From: an uncultured Clostridia bacterium
GTDB lineage: Bacteria; Bacillota; Clostridia; TANB77; CAG-508
Direction: 5' to 3'
Assembly: GCA_944386665.1 (NCBI GenBank)
Contig: CALXBZ010000003.1
Coordinates: forward strand, 1 to 34,337
DNA: 34,337 bases
The position numbers and the translations under genes are program-made. Every line of letters begins with the position of its first letter. Positions within the stretch are counted from its first letter, which is position 1. Under the pieces are notes generated by a model. The model was not told where the DNA came from. It saw only the letters and a program-made list of their open reading frames with translations, and ran no database searches. Below are positions 1-7,886 of this stretch, piece by piece.

Positions 1-236
1 TTATCTACACTAGGAATGTTTACTTTCTTTTTTATATTGTCATTTTTTAATTTAACATTTGCAGAATATCCATCTGCCTCCAATTCGATTTCTTCAACTT
101 GACTTGCTTCAATCTTAGCAATTAATTCAGAATAAGCAAGTTTTGTATTTGCATTTTCCAAAACCGTTGATATTGCTACAACTAAAATTATTCCTATTAT
201 TAGCCACACTGCTAATGTTTTTATACTATTTTTCAA
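1..236 (-). CDS. ftsH: ATP-dependent zinc metalloprotease FtsH, N-terminal part (runs off the window)
   Basis: Only the first 78 codons are inside the window. They give one hydrophobic segment (about residues 8-25, AVWLIIGIILVVAIS) followed by an extracytoplasmic stretch beginning TKLAYSELIAKI and VEEIELEADGYSANV. This is the usual start of FtsH, the membrane-bound AAA+ zinc protease that degrades misassembled membrane proteins and short-lived regulators. The AAA and peptidase domains lie outside the window. The start is TTG at 236-234, chosen because GGAGG sits 7 bases upstream and no ATG is available there. It follows tilS on the same strand, as in many Firmicutes, but hpt, which often lies between them, is absent. 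A promoter and a leader hairpin precede it. Confidence 0.85.
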   Translation of the reverse strand, partial: MKNSIKTLAVWLIIGIILVVAISTVLENANTKLAYSELIAKIEASQVEEIELEADGYSANVKLKNDNIKKKVNIPSVD

Positions 237-251
237 ATCGTTTCCTCCTTT

Positions 252-278
252 TGCTAAAATCATACTGATTTTTTAGCA
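252..278 (-). promoter_or_regulatory. Inverted repeat in the ftsH leader, next to the RBS
   Basis: The arms TGCTAAAATCA and TGATTTTTTAGCA form a hairpin that ends about five bases before the GGAGG of ftsH. On the plus strand it is followed by a T-run and could end antisense transcription. On the minus strand it would sit in the ftsH 5' leader and may affect mRNA stability or ribosome access. No function is proven. Confidence 0.5.
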
Positions 279-324
279 TTTTTTATCTTTGTTTTTATAT
301 CATTTTGCCTTTAAGATACATTGG

Positions 325-353
325 AATATATCACATTATTTAAATTATTTCAA
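325..353 (-). promoter_or_regulatory. Sigma-A type promoter for ftsH
   Basis: The minus strand reads TTGAAA (353-348), a 17-base spacer and TATATT (330-325). A TG one base before the -10 makes it an extended -10 element. It lies in the 167-base gap between tilS and ftsH, so ftsH probably has its own transcript as well as any read-through. Confidence 0.65.
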
Positions 354-403
354 TACTATTGCACAAAGAACGATAAATTATCAATGTGCTTTTTTACATA
401 TAT

Positions 404-1399
404 TTAATTTTTGCCTTGTAGTTCACAATATATCTTTTTATTCTTTACAGTAATTTTATAATGTTTATTCGGCATTAAATATTTATTTCCTTTATTATTT
501 CCACATAATTTTATAATATCCTCTACATGTGTCTTTTCTATTCCATTTGCACTTCCAAATATTTTTTTAGTACTATATAATATTAATCTTGCTTTTATAA
601 CATGCTCTAATGAATTAAACTTTTTCAAATCTAATATAATACAATTATTTTTTTCATCAATTACTATATCTTTAAATGATTTTTCTGTAACTTTTTCCAT
701 ATATTTTTCTTCATTTGATACCAATTCAGATAATCTATCAATTGTTTCTATAATGTTCGGATTGAATTCTTTTTGAATATATGGAATTAGCTCATTTCTT
801 ATTTTATTCCTTGTATATGTATTATCATTATTAGATTTATCATATTTAGGATTTAAATTGTTGTCATTGCAATACTTTTCAATTTCTTCTCTTTTACACT
901 TTATTATTGGTCTTATAAATTTTCCCTCTCTGTAAGGTTTAATTCCAGTAAGTCCTGCAATCCCACTTCCTCTTAACAAATGCATTAATACAGTTTCTGC
1001 ATTATCATTACAATTATGAGCAATTGCTATTTTATTTGCATTTGTTTTTTTTGCAATTTCATCAAAGAAAGCATATCTTTCTTTTCTTCCTGCTTCTTCG
1101 ACTCCTATTTTTTCTTGCTCAGCTTTTTGTATTACATTAACAAATTTAATGAAACATTCTATGTTTTTATCTTCACAATATTTTTTTACATATTCTGTTT
1201 CGTCCTTTGACTCTTCTCTAATCATATGGTTTAGATGTGCTACCACTATTTTTTTTATTTTAAATTGTTCTTTTAAATTAACCAAATTGTCTAACAAGCA
1301 CATAGAATCAGGTCCACCTGACACTGCAACCACAACAATATCATTTGGAACTATTAAATCATATTTTTTTATTGTTTCTAATATTGTTTCCCTTACCAT
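404..1399 (-). CDS. tilS: tRNA(Ile)-lysidine synthase TilS
   Basis: TilS attaches lysine to C34 of the tRNA-Ile with CAU anticodon, using ATP, so that it reads AUA codons. The N-terminal PP-loop is clear: VAVSGGPDS with SGGPDS at residues 27-32. It is followed by HLNHMIREES, the AHNCNDNAET segment (near residue 127) and the RGSGIAGLTGI stretch, all typical of the family. Length is 331 aa, shorter than the 430-470 aa common in other bacteria. The C-terminal substrate-binding part is cut short just after a KYLMPNKHYKITV segment. An AAGGAA RBS lies six bases before the ATG. It is downstream of dnaB by 37 bases and upstream of ftsH, probably in the gdpP-rplI-dnaB operon. Confidence 0.92.
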   Translation of the reverse strand: MVRETILETIKKYDLIVPNDIVVVAVSGGPDSMCLLDNLVNLKEQFKIKKIVVAHLNHMIREESKDETEYVKKYCEDKNIECFIKFVNVIQKAEQEKIGVEEAGRKERYAFFDEIAKKTNANKIAIAHNCNDNAETVLMHLLRGSGIAGLTGIKPYREGKFIRPIIKCKREEIEKYCNDNNLNPKYDKSNNDNTYTRNKIRNELIPYIQKEFNPNIIETIDRLSELVSNEEKYMEKVTEKSFKDIVIDEKNNCIILDLKKFNSLEHVIKARLILYSTKKIFGSANGIEKTHVEDIIKLCGNNKGNKYLMPNKHYKITVKNKKIYCELQGKN

Positions 1400-1436
1400 T
1401 TAATTTCCTTACTTTTTATATTTACTTTCTTTTTAT

Positions 1437-2765
1437 TTATCCTCTATATTTATCCAAATTAGCAAATTTTGTGTATTGACCTAGCCAAGCCAAATCAACA
1501 GTACCAGTTGAACCAGCTCTTTGCTTTGCTATTATTACTTCTGCTATATTTTTCTTTTCAGAGTCTTCATTATAATAATCATCTCTATATAAAAACATTA
1601 CAATATCGGCATCCTGTTCTATAGAACCTGATTCACGTAAGTCTGATAGCATAGGTCTATGATCAGGTCTTGCCTCTACAGCTCTTGATAATTGTGAAAG
1701 TGCAATTACTGGTACATCTAGTTCTTTTGCAAGTATTTTTAGTGATCTACTAATTTCTGCTATTTCTTGCTCCCTGCTTGATGTTTTACCACTTCCTTGA
1801 ATTAACTGTAAGTAGTCAATTATTACTAATCCTATATTTTTCTCTAGTTTTAGTTTTCTACACTTTGCACGTATTTCCATAACAGATATTCCCGGTGTAT
1901 CATCAACATATATTTGAGCTTGAGATAATTCACCTGATGTTTCTGCAAGTTTGCTTAGCTCCTCATCATTTAATTCACCTGTTCTTAAGTGATTGCTATC
2001 AACTAAGGCTTCACTGCAAAGTATTCTGTTTCCTACTTGTTCTTTTGACATTTCTAAACTGAATATCGCTACTGGTACATTTGCTCTAGTTGCTGCATAT
2101 GCTCCTATATTTAGAACAAAAGCAGATTTTCCCATTGCTGGTCTTGCAGCTATTAATATAAACTCAGATCCATGTAATCCCGCTGTCATTTTATCAAGGT
2201 CTATAAATCCTGTTGGAACTCCTGTTACGTGTTGTTTTTGATTGTATAGCTCTTCTAGCTTTGCAAAAGACTCAACTAATATATCTTTAATTGAAGTATA
2301 TCCTTTTTGACTTTTCCTTTGCATTACATCAAAGATTTTCTTTTCTGCCAAGTCCATAACATCTTCTACGTCTTCAGTTTGTTCATATCCCATGCTTAAA
2401 ATTTCGTTTGCTGTTTTTATTAAATTTCTAAGCATAGATTTTTCTTCAACAATTTTAATATATCTATCAACATTGGCTGTAGTTGGAACTTTGTCAGGAA
2501 GTACTGCAATATACTCTAATCCTCCAACAGCTTCTAATTTATTCATTGAAGAAAGTTCAGCTTTCAAGGTTATAATGTCTATCGGCTCAGCTCTATTATA
2601 AATATTTAATATTGCTTCATAAATTATTTTGTTATCTTCCCTATAAAAATCTTCTGGCTTTAGTTTTTCTATCGCAGAACTTACTGCATCTTGGTCTGTA
2701 AGCATACTTCCTATTACTGCTTGCTCTGCTTCAACATCTTGTGGTGGTACTTTACCTAGTTCCAT
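1437..2765 (-). CDS. dnaB: Replicative DNA helicase DnaB
   Basis: Hexameric 5'-3' helicase of the replication fork. The start is set at ATG 2765-2763 (MELGKVPPQDVEAEQAVIG), the canonical N-terminus of Firmicutes DnaB, with AAGGGAAG upstream; an in-frame ATG 39 bases earlier gives an atypical extension. The N-terminal primase-interacting domain spans about residues 8-110. The RecA-like domain has Walker A AARPAMGKSAF (about residue 205), a Walker B region VIIDYLQLI and the FLYRDDYYN segment. Length is 442 aa, normal for the family, and no intein is present. It lies between rplI and tilS, all on the same strand. Confidence 0.95.
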   Translation of the reverse strand: MELGKVPPQDVEAEQAVIGSMLTDQDAVSSAIEKLKPEDFYREDNKIIYEAILNIYNRAEPIDIITLKAELSSMNKLEAVGGLEYIAVLPDKVPTTANVDRYIKIVEEKSMLRNLIKTANEILSMGYEQTEDVEDVMDLAEKKIFDVMQRKSQKGYTSIKDILVESFAKLEELYNQKQHVTGVPTGFIDLDKMTAGLHGSEFILIAARPAMGKSAFVLNIGAYAATRANVPVAIFSLEMSKEQVGNRILCSEALVDSNHLRTGELNDEELSKLAETSGELSQAQIYVDDTPGISVMEIRAKCRKLKLEKNIGLVIIDYLQLIQGSGKTSSREQEIAEISRSLKILAKELDVPVIALSQLSRAVEARPDHRPMLSDLRESGSIEQDADIVMFLYRDDYYNEDSEKKNIAEVIIAKQRAGSTGTVDLAWLGQYTKFANLDKYRG

Positions 2766-2833
2766 TATTATCTTCCCTTGTAACTTGTATTTAGGTTTTT
2801 GCATCCGGTTTTTACCTATAAACCTTATGTATT

Positions 2834-3280
2834 TTATTCAGATATTATATCAACTTTTAAATTTCCTATAACACCTTCATATAATCTAATATCAACAAGA
2901 ATTGTTCCTAATGTTTTTACCGTGTCTGTTAAGTTTATTTTTTTCTTATCTATTTCTATATTATACTCTCTTTTTAGTCCTTCAGAAATTTCTTTGCTTG
3001 TAACTCCTCCGAATATTTTTCCGTTTTCTCCAGCTTTTACTCTAATTTTTAGCATTATTCCTTTTAGTTTTCTAGCAAGCTCTTCAGCTTCTCTCTTTTC
3101 ATTGTCTTTTCTAAATTGCTTTGATTCTTGTTTTGCCTTCAATTTACTCATATTTGCATTATTAGCTTCAACAGCTAATTTCTTTGGAAACAAAAAATTT
3201 CTTGCATATCCGTCACTTGCTTCAATAACTTGATCTTTTTTTCCTACTCCTTTTATATCACTTAATAAAATTACTTTCAT
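2834..3280 (-). CDS. rplI: 50S ribosomal protein bL9
   Basis: 148 aa, the usual length of bL9, a 23S rRNA-binding protein of the large subunit with two globular domains joined by a long helix. The N-terminal domain reads MKVILLSDIKGVGKKDQVIE and DGYARNFLFPKKLA, the family signature. The charged connecting helix follows (residues about 40-75), then the C-terminal domain with GKIFGGVTSKEI. AAGGAAG lies ahead of the ATG. It sits between gdpP and dnaB as in Bacillus and many Clostridia. Confidence 0.96.
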   Translation of the reverse strand: MKVILLSDIKGVGKKDQVIEASDGYARNFLFPKKLAVEANNANMSKLKAKQESKQFRKDNEKREAEELARKLKGIMLKIRVKAGENGKIFGGVTSKEISEGLKREYNIEIDKKKINLTDTVKTLGTILVDIRLYEGVIGNLKVDIISE

Positions 3281-3399
3281 AAAAATCTTCCTTTCTAAAC
3301 TACATCACATCTATTTTACTATTTTATTGCTCATTTGTACACATATTTTGTTCAAAAAATGAAAATTGAATTAATATTTTATTACTCTAAGGAATAACA

Positions 3400-3425
3400 A
3401 GCACAACTATTAAAATAGCTGTGCT
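3400..3425 (-). terminator. Hairpin just after gdpP, weak terminator or attenuator
   Basis: The arms AGCACAGCTAT and ATAGTTGTGCT (minus strand) form an 11-base stem with one mismatch and a short loop, starting eight bases after the gdpP stop. The downstream tract TTGTTATT is poor in uninterrupted U, so partial termination or mRNA processing between gdpP and rplI is more likely than a full stop. Confidence 0.5.
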
Positions 3426-3432
3426 CATTTGT

Positions 3433-5445
3433 TTATGATATTTCTGTAAAATATTCATTTATTCTATTAATTAGTTCTTGTTTTACTTCTTCTTGTGTCA
3501 TTCCTTCTATTTGTGCCCCAGCGACAGTAATATGTCCTCCACCGCCAAGTTTTTCTAATATTAATTGAACATTTATATCTCCAATCGACCTACCACTTAT
3601 GCAGATTTTATCTTCCATTTTTCCTATTACAAAAGAAGCTGTAATGTTGCTTATTGTTAGCAATTCATCTGCTGCTTTAGCACATATTATATTAGCATCA
3701 CTATCTTCTTCGCCATATATAGAAATAGCAATTACATCGTCAAGTATTTCCGATTTAGCAACTATTTCTGAAATCTTATTGTATGTTTCTAAATCACTTT
3801 GGAACCATTTTTTTACTTTAATTATATCAACACCGCACTTTCTTAAAAATGCTGCTGCTTCAAAGGTTCTAACACCTGTTTTAAAAGTAAAGTTTTTAGT
3901 GTCCATCATTATTCCTGCATATAGTGCCTCTACCTCAAATGTTTCTAGTTTTACATTTGTCTCTGTATATTCTACAAGTTCTGTTACTAGTTCACATGCA
4001 GATGAAGCATAAACTTCATGGAATGTTAATATAGAGTTTTCTATATAGTCTGTTCCTCTTCTATGATGGTCAATAACCACTATTTTGGATGTTTTCTCTA
4101 ATAATTCTGGTACTTCAACATAATTTTTCTTATCTGTATCTACAACTATTAATAATGATTCTTCATTTATTTTTGATAATGATTCATTTTTATCAATTAT
4201 AACATTATTATAATTTGGATTTTGTTTTAATTCTTCAATGAAAGTATCTAAACTAGTTCCATTGGTTTCGTTTACAATATAAACCTCTTTTCCTAGTGTT
4301 TCAGCTATCCTGTATACTCCCATACTAGCACCCATCGCATCTATATCGCTATTTGTATGTCCCATTATTATAACATTGCTAGCTTCTTTAATTAATTCTT
4401 CTAACGCTTGTGCTACAATTCTAGCTTTTACCTTTGTACGTTTTTCTATTTCCTGTGTTCTTCCACCAAAGAAATAGTATTTTCCTTCCTGCTTTATTAT
4501 TGCTTGGTCTCCTCCACGTCCAAGAGCAATATCTATTATTGCTTTTGCTGATTTATATTCATCTAAATTTGTTTTTTCATTTTCAGAAATTGCTATACTT
4601 AAAGTTAATTGTATATTTTCTTGAGTTTTTATTTCTTTTATTTCATCTAATATTTCAAATTTTTCTTCTTTTATTTTTTCTAAGTTATATTGATCAAATA
4701 TAGCCACATACGAATCTCTTTCCGATTTTATTAGTAAGCCATTATATTTATTTATCCATGCATACATTTTTTTCTCAGCACCAGCAGTTATTTTTAATTT
4801 TTCTTCTTCTGTCGCCCTTTGCATTAGTTCTTCATAATTATCGATTACTATAATTCCTATACAAGTTCTAGAATCATTATATTTCTTTAATAATTCTATA
4901 TAGTTTGTTTCATCTAGGAAATATATTGTAGCCATATATTCTTGGGAATCTTTATGTTCTTTTTCTTTTAATTTTGTATGTTCTGCGATTATTTTATAAT
5001 TTCTGTCTCCTATTCGCATACTTTCACAAATTGAAAAGTTATTTTTATTTTTCCCTTTTTGAATATTAAGCTTTAGTTCTTTTATTATATCATTTAAAGT
5101 AACACCAATATCAATATTAGCAAATTCTTTAATAAAATTACTACTTTTCCATATTATATTTCCATTAGTTTCTATAACTACCAATGGAAATGGTGAATTT
5201 ATTATTGTACTTTGTGCTGCTTTATCAACATTTAATGTTAATTCGTTTATGTGTTCTGATATTTCTGATTGTCTTTTATTATTTGACCAAATAGTATATA
5301 TAACAATTAATATATATACTAATATTGATGGCATAATTGCCCTATGTTCTATAACACTTAATATTATTAATATTATAGCTATTATTATTAAATATACTTT
5401 TGTTCTAGATACAAGTTTATCTAAATTCATTTTATTTTTTAGCAT
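3433..5445 (-). CDS. gdpP: Cyclic-di-AMP phosphodiesterase GdpP (YybT/DHH family)
   Basis: Membrane-bound phosphodiesterase that hydrolyses c-di-AMP and so influences osmotic and cell-wall homeostasis. Visible in order: two N-terminal membrane segments (residues about 17-55); a PAS-like region (about 80-190); a degenerate GGDEF domain in which GRGGDQA (about residue 310) replaces the active motif; a DHH domain with GHTNSDIDAMGAS (about 355) and VVIDHHRRG (about 457); and DHHA1 ending in GGGGHITVAGA (about 633). The start is set at the ATG at 5445 because an AAAGGTGGAG ribosome site fits it; an ATG nine codons earlier does not. Length 670 aa is typical. It has its own promoter and leads the rplI-dnaB-tilS-ftsH group. 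Confidence 0.95.
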   Translation of the reverse strand: MLKNKMNLDKLVSRTKVYLIIIAIILIILSVIEHRAIMPSILVYILIVIYTIWSNNKRQSEISEHINELTLNVDKAAQSTIINSPFPLVVIETNGNIIWKSSNFIKEFANIDIGVTLNDIIKELKLNIQKGKNKNNFSICESMRIGDRNYKIIAEHTKLKEKEHKDSQEYMATIYFLDETNYIELLKKYNDSRTCIGIIVIDNYEELMQRATEEEKLKITAGAEKKMYAWINKYNGLLIKSERDSYVAIFDQYNLEKIKEEKFEILDEIKEIKTQENIQLTLSIAISENEKTNLDEYKSAKAIIDIALGRGGDQAIIKQEGKYYFFGGRTQEIEKRTKVKARIVAQALEELIKEASNVIIMGHTNSDIDAMGASMGVYRIAETLGKEVYIVNETNGTSLDTFIEELKQNPNYNNVIIDKNESLSKINEESLLIVVDTDKKNYVEVPELLEKTSKIVVIDHHRRGTDYIENSILTFHEVYASSACELVTELVEYTETNVKLETFEVEALYAGIMMDTKNFTFKTGVRTFEAAAFLRKCGVDIIKVKKWFQSDLETYNKISEIVAKSEILDDVIAISIYGEEDSDANIICAKAADELLTISNITASFVIGKMEDKICISGRSIGDINVQLILEKLGGGGHITVAGAQIEGMTQEEVKQELINRINEYFTEIS

Positions 5446-5477
5446 ATAATCTACTCTCCACCTTTTATACATCTTAT

Positions 5478-5506
5478 ATTTTACATTATTTTGTTGTTTT
5501 TGTCAA
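5478..5506 (-). promoter_or_regulatory. Sigma-A promoter for the gdpP operon
   Basis: The minus strand shows TTGACA (5506-5501), a 17-base spacer and TAAAAT (5483-5478), about 33 bases before the gdpP start. The -35 is a perfect consensus. The remaining bases between gdpP and the next gene (5507-5680) show no gene. Confidence 0.75.
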
Positions 5507-5680
5507 TTTTTCTATTTTACAATTAATCGTTGTGTATGTTGTTTTTCTAATGTTTATAGTATTTTTAATCAAAATATCAAAGCATAAAATTAGTATTATA
5601 TATTTTAAATTTAAGTGGCTAAGTATTAATTCTTTTTCTCTTTATATTATCAAGATTGTGTTTTGAACTTTATAGAAAGA

Positions 5681-5710
5681 AAAAAAGACCTAGAAATTCC
5701 AGAGTCTTTT
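5681..5710 (-). terminator. Rho-independent terminator of the ANL-like gene
   Basis: On the minus strand AAAAGAC and GTCTTTT close an imperfect stem with inner partial pairing, followed directly by a run of T. It lies about 60 bases after the stop of the gene that starts at 6732. Confidence 0.65.
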
Positions 5711-5772
5711 CCCATATTTATGCTGAATTTTATTTTCATCTAAATAATATCTTCCTCATTTTTGACAAAATT

Positions 5773-6732
5773 TTAATTATACATCACACTCTTTTTATTA
5801 TCCTTTATTTTTTCTTTTCTATTCGATTTTATTAATATAAAATTAGGTGTTTCTTTTTTCTGCTTGCTTCTTTGTAATTCGTTTTCAACTTTCATTACAT
5901 ATGTATAAATATTAATATTTTCAATTAAATATTTATTACTTCTATATTTAACAGTAATTTTATTTTTTTCTTTTTCTTGTATTTCTATATTATTTTTTAG
6001 ATTTTGATAATCTTCTAATGTATATTGTATATTTAATCCGTATAATAACGGTACTATTATTTTTATAACAATTTTGTAGAAACTGTTTATTGTATCATCC
6101 GCCAAAATTTCCTTTTTCTTCTTTATTTTTAAATTTTTACCTATTATGTAAGCACTTGTAAGAAGATCTTCTTGGCTATATTCCTTAGTTTCGGATAAAT
6201 TTGCAATTACGATATTTTTAATTTCTTCATCCGTATCTGGTATATTGTCTATACTATTATTTTCTATATATCTTCCTATATTTATTAGTTTTTCATATTC
6301 TACAATTGGATTTTTATTATTAGAATCAAAGTTTATTAGATTTAATTTTTTCTTTTTTATATTAGGGTTATATATTTCTAAAATTTTTTCTTTATTTTTT
6401 TCTGAGAAGAATACTGTATTAATGTCATATTTTTTTATTATTTTTGTTATTGCATTTTTACTTAAATTAATATCGATTATAATTATTTTATTTTTTAATA
6501 TTACATTTGCTAGATAGGTTACTAAAAATTCATATCTGTTTTCTGAAATAATAGCTATATTTTTATCATTAATTTTGCTTTTTATTACTCTCGCTAAAGA
6601 ATATACATCAAATATATAGTTAAAATAGTTAATATTTTTTATAGAACCTTTCTTTATTCTTATTGCATTTTTAATTTTGTACTTATTATATGCAAAATCA
6701 AGTAATTTTTTGACTGTTAATATTTTTCTCAT
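5773..6732 (-). CDS. Degenerate AMP-binding (ANL, acyl-CoA synthetase-like) protein, probably inactive
   Basis: 319 aa resembling the first half of ANL-superfamily enzymes, which adenylate carboxylates with ATP. The start (TVKKLLDFAYNKYKIKNAI) matches the family opening, KNIAIISENRYEFLVTYLAN (residues 58-77) matches the 'vaiiseNryEwvvayLA' block, and IIIIDINLSKNAITKIIKKY matches the strand-helix that follows. Where the P-loop TSGTTGxPKG should be (about residues 172-190) there is instead IVIANLSETKEYSQEDLLTSAYIIGKNL. The later adenylate-binding motifs and the C-terminal lid domain are missing; intact enzymes have 500-650 aa. The reading frame is uninterrupted and has a good promoter and a terminator, so it may be a retained non-catalytic protein and not a dead gene. 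Protein function is unknown. Lys- and Ile-rich composition matches rapid divergence. Confidence 0.6.
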   Translation of the reverse strand: MRKILTVKKLLDFAYNKYKIKNAIRIKKGSIKNINYFNYIFDVYSLARVIKSKINDKNIAIISENRYEFLVTYLANVILKNKIIIIDINLSKNAITKIIKKYDINTVFFSEKNKEKILEIYNPNIKKKKLNLINFDSNNKNPIVEYEKLINIGRYIENNSIDNIPDTDEEIKNIVIANLSETKEYSQEDLLTSAYIIGKNLKIKKKKEILADDTINSFYKIVIKIIVPLLYGLNIQYTLEDYQNLKNNIEIQEKEKNKITVKYRSNKYLIENINIYTYVMKVENELQRSKQKKETPNFILIKSNRKEKIKDNKKSVMYN

Positions 6733-6764
6733 ACAACCACATTCCTCTCTTTTTTTATGGTTTA

Positions 6765-6793
6765 ATTATAAGTTAGTCCCATATTAAAGTCAA
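6765..6793 (-). promoter_or_regulatory. Sigma-A promoter for the ANL-like gene
   Basis: Minus strand TTGACT (6793-6788), 17-base spacer, TATAAT (6770-6765). This is close to consensus and lies about 33 bases upstream of the ATG at 6732. Confidence 0.75.
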
Positions 6794-6871
6794 TTTAATT
6801 CGTAAGACAAATTTTTGTCATTTTCTACATTTTGTTACAATTCACAGTTATATGATTTTATATATTCCATA

Positions 6872-6904
6872 TAAAAAAGGTCATAGTTTTTGTTCTATGA
6901 CCTC
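6872..6904 (-). terminator. Terminator of the GGDEF gene, overlapping its stop codon
   Basis: The arms AGGTCATAG and CTATGACCT are a perfect 9-base stem with an 8-base loop, followed on the minus strand by a run of T. The stop codon TAG (6897-6895) is the last triplet of the 5' arm, so the gene ends inside its own terminator. Confidence 0.85.
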
Positions 6905-7824
6905 GATTTTCTTCTGTCTATTACATATGTACTTCCTGAGATTGTTTTTGATAAATGTTTTACTTGCGCTCCTGCTTCCCCTATTTCCAATGTATTGTGA
7001 AATCTTCCAGGGTCAACTTCTACAACACCAACAGATATTGTTGTTAATGGAAACTCTTCTATAATTCCTTTTCTATTTGGAACTTCTAAATATCCTTTTG
7101 TAATATCGTCTTCAGAGAAGTATTTCTTTATATTTTTGTCAAATTCAATAATTATATTTTGGCATATTTTTTCATAGTCACTGTCTTCTACTATAGCTAT
7201 AAAATCATCTCCACCAATGTGTCCTATAAAGTTGTTATCATCTTCTTTTGAATGTACATTTTTTATAATTGTTCTTGCTGTAAATTTAATTATTTCATCT
7301 CCATTTGAGAATCCATATACATCATTATATGCTTTAAAGTTGTCTAAGTCTATATATAACATTGCAAAGAATTTTCTTTTCATTAACCTTTTTTTCATTT
7401 CTGCTTGTATTTGTACATTACCTGGCAAGTTAGTTAATGGACTTACTTTTCTGTTTATATATAATAGATTAATTATATTTTGAATTGTATAATACAGATA
7501 TTCAAAATCGACTGGATTTTTAATAAAATATGTTGTCCCTGCTTTTAGCACTTCTATTCTATGTTCTCTTGCAATATTTGACGTAGCAACTATGACTGGT
7601 GTTATAGCATTATCATCATTATTTCTTATTCTATGGCAAATCTCTGTTGCGCTCTCAGAAATTGTATCTTCATTTATTATTATTAGTGCTGGTATGTCTT
7701 TTAATGCCACATCTATACTTTCTGTTTTTATTTGTTTAAATTTAAAATTTTTATCTTGTTTAAATGCTTCGTTTAATTTTTTTATTAGGTCTGCATCGTC
7801 ATCAATTAAATAAACTGTATGCAT
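6895..7824 (-). CDS. Receiver-like domain plus GGDEF diguanylate cyclase
   Basis: 309 aa without membrane segments. Residues 1-120 fold like a response-regulator receiver: acidic pocket IDDD (7-10) and the conserved Lys in FIKNP (residue 102). The phospho-acceptor Asp position is Asn51 (ALIIINED), so normal phosphorylation is unlikely. Residues about 128-300 are a GGDEF domain with PLTNLPGN, YIDLDNFKAYND (metal-binding Asp159) and GGDDF (204-208), an accepted active variant. It should make c-di-GMP from two GTP. No RxxD inhibitory site precedes GGDDF. GGAGG lies seven bases before the ATG. It is 62 bases downstream of the Ig-like membrane protein gene with no terminator between, so the two are probably co-transcribed. 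Confidence 0.88.
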   Translation of the reverse strand: MHTVYLIDDDADLIKKLNEAFKQDKNFKFKQIKTESIDVALKDIPALIIINEDTISESATEICHRIRNNDDNAITPVIVATSNIAREHRIEVLKAGTTYFIKNPVDFEYLYYTIQNIINLLYINRKVSPLTNLPGNVQIQAEMKKRLMKRKFFAMLYIDLDNFKAYNDVYGFSNGDEIIKFTARTIIKNVHSKEDDNNFIGHIGGDDFIAIVEDSDYEKICQNIIIEFDKNIKKYFSEDDITKGYLEVPNRKGIIEEFPLTTISVGVVEVDPGRFHNTLEIGEAGAQVKHLSKTISGSTYVIDRRKSRS

Positions 7825-7886
7825 AACTTTCCTCCGTAAATCAATCTTACATTATATGTGAATCTTCTTCTCTTATAAATTTTATA

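Noticed and set aside
4200-4520. Possible active GGDEF domain in GdpP
   Set aside because: The motif reads GRGGDQA and the family domain is known to be degenerate; it is not counted as a cyclase.
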